A stretch of DNA of 64,000 bases from contig OY829545.1 in the NCBI GenBank assembly GCA_963691705.1, positions 43,573,475 to 43,637,474 of the forward strand, written 5' to 3'. A program made the position numbers and the translations under genes. Under the pieces are notes generated by a model. The model ran no database searches. It saw only the letters and a program-made list of their open reading frames with translations, and had not been told where the DNA came from. This document shows, one piece after another, positions 63,007 through 64,000 of the stretch (within the stretch, counting starts at the first letter, position 1; each line of letters begins with the position of its first letter). The DNA comes from Viola odorata. Lineage: Eukaryota; Streptophyta; Magnoliopsida; Malpighiales; Violaceae.

Positions 63007-64000
63007 TGAGCTTAGATAAGCTTATCCAGCGGTCTGATCAACTAACTGATCTATGCGAGGAAGCGGGTAGCAATCCTTAGGGCAGGCATCATTTAAATCT
63101 GTGAAGTCAATGCATATGCACCAATCCCCATTGGGCTTAGGAACAAGGACAGGGTTCGCTAGCCAGGTGGGATATTGAACTTCGCGGATAAACCCTGCGT
63201 CAAGGAGCTTTGCTACTTCCTTATCTACAGCCAACGCCTTTTCATTAGAGAACGCGCGTCGCTTTTGCTGTACCGGCCTGGCATCTGGGTCCACATTGAG
63301 ACGATGTTCGGCTATTTCCCGCGACATACCTGGCATGTCGGAGGGTTTCCACGCAAAGTCTCCTTGGCATTTATTCAGCAGCCGGGCCAGTTGAAGGTTT
63401 TCCGCTGGGCTGAGTTTTTCACTGACCAGGAAACTTGCTTCCTCTATACCAATTGCCGGAATGGGTACCATTTTGTCTAGAGGTTGAGCACGCTTCTCAT
63501 CACTCTGCTCATAGGGATCTGCTGTTATACATACGTACCTATCGCAGCTTCTTTGAGTCATGAGCGAGTAGCATTCCGCCGCTAGCTTTTGATCGCCTTT
63601 TACCGATACTACCCCATCCCAGGAGGGGTATTTCATCTTTAAATGCTTCTGAGATATCACCGCTCCAATGCGGTTGAGGAAAGGTCGTCCGAGCACGACA
63701 TTGTAAGGCAAATTCAGATCCACGACAAGGAACAACAGGTTCTCTAATCGCTTGTAAGTGTCTTCTCGGAAATATATGGGCAAAGTAACTACCCCCGTGA
63801 TAGGAATTGGAACCCCATCAACGCCGACTATAGGTCGTTTGCTAGGTGTTAGCTCATTATCAGGTCGCTTCATAAGATTGTAAGCTTCCAGCGAAAAGAG
63901 GTTCACCGCACTCCTGTTATCGATAAGAGTTCTTCTGATTCCATGACTGGCGATGACGGGCGTGACCACCAATGCATCGTTATGCGGATAGACGACGCCT
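63007..64000 (-). pseudogene. Tat element B pol: protease and RT N-terminus
   Basis: From the window edge on minus: aspartic protease with the active-site segment LIDNRSAVNLFS near 63930, where copy A has DNG, so the catalytic Gly is Arg. LPYNVVLGRPFLNRIG follows near 63710. The linker (DKMVPIPAIG, EKLSPAENLQLARLL) and RT start (VQYPTWLANPVLVPKPNGDW, CIDFTDLNDACPKDCYPLPRIDQLVDQ) lead to TAA at 63020-63022, which replaces a conserved Tyr. The frame runs to the right edge, where the N-terminal protease residues and gag are cut off. The protease substitution and nonsense codon make this part inactive. Confidence 0.84.

Larger units (their letters stand above)
50619..64000 (-). mobile_element. 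Tat-type Ty3/gypsy element B (3' LTR to pol; continues beyond window)
   Basis: From left to right: 3' LTR (50619 to about 51592), promoter-like region with minisatellite, four plus-strand (antisense) genes at 52129, 52973, 53869 and 56729, spacer, tandem repeats (59646-60082), and minus-strand pol (60197-64000, from integrase back to protease). Gag and the 5' LTR lie outside. More than 13 kb is visible. Antisense genes in this position are known from Tat-lineage elements such as Grande and Retand. A set of four is larger than I know to be usual. Confidence 0.88.

Noticed and set aside
1..64000. Host protein-coding genes
   Set aside because: Every frame with convincing domains is explained by a transposable element. 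I found no conserved plant housekeeping or signalling gene.

Overview
The window looks like repeat-rich (probably pericentromeric or other heterochromatic) DNA of a flowering plant, most likely a eudicot. Almost every recognisable coding stretch belongs to a transposable element, and I see no ordinary host gene, rRNA or clear functional tRNA. The evidence is a full-length Athila-type Ty3/gypsy element, three copies of a Tat/Retand-type Ty3/gypsy element, a fourth Ty3/gypsy family resembling a chromovirus, a hAT transposon, a Mutator-like (MULE) transposon, a long-inverted-repeat element and two LTR remnants, many of them nested.

Layout. 1-1132 and 13177-17975: Tat element C (minus strand), split by an intact-length Athila (1133-13176, plus strand, target duplication CCTCT). 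17976-18923: LTR fragment at a rearranged junction. 18924-32643: Tat element A (minus), lacking its 3' LTR end and interrupted by a solo LTR (19710-21299, target duplication CTAAC). 32649 to about 37735: hAT element (plus), containing a 1.53-kb long-inverted-repeat element (32839-34368). About 37736-44870: a third type of Ty3/gypsy element, D (minus). 44871-50618: a MULE with a transposase pseudogene on minus and a convergent GRF zinc-finger gene on plus. 50619-64000: Tat element B (minus), which leaves the window inside pol.

The most interesting system is the Tat family. In each copy the sense strand carries gag-pol (with two RNase H domains) and the antisense strand carries genes. In copy B there are four antisense genes (125, 143, 724 and 732 aa), with TATA boxes and, for the two large ones, introns whose exon phases add up. 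All four are open while pol in the same copy is broken at several sites. Sense and antisense transcription units converge on a short tandem-repeat array with conserved unit spacing in all three copies. The Tat LTR promoters carry a ladder of GCGATATC-like boxes about 25 bp apart next to the TATA box, interleaved with TGACGTCA sites, and the same word recurs near antisense promoters.

A parallel pattern is seen in other families here: Athila has a dispersed TCCCAG-N3-CTGGGA palindrome, element D has 18-bp palindromes in pairs 21-23 bp apart, and the solo LTR has a different palindrome, also in pairs. Each family seems to have its own palindromic word.

All counts, alignments and family names come from reading the sequence by eye. 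Boundaries marked approximate were not confirmed by alignment.
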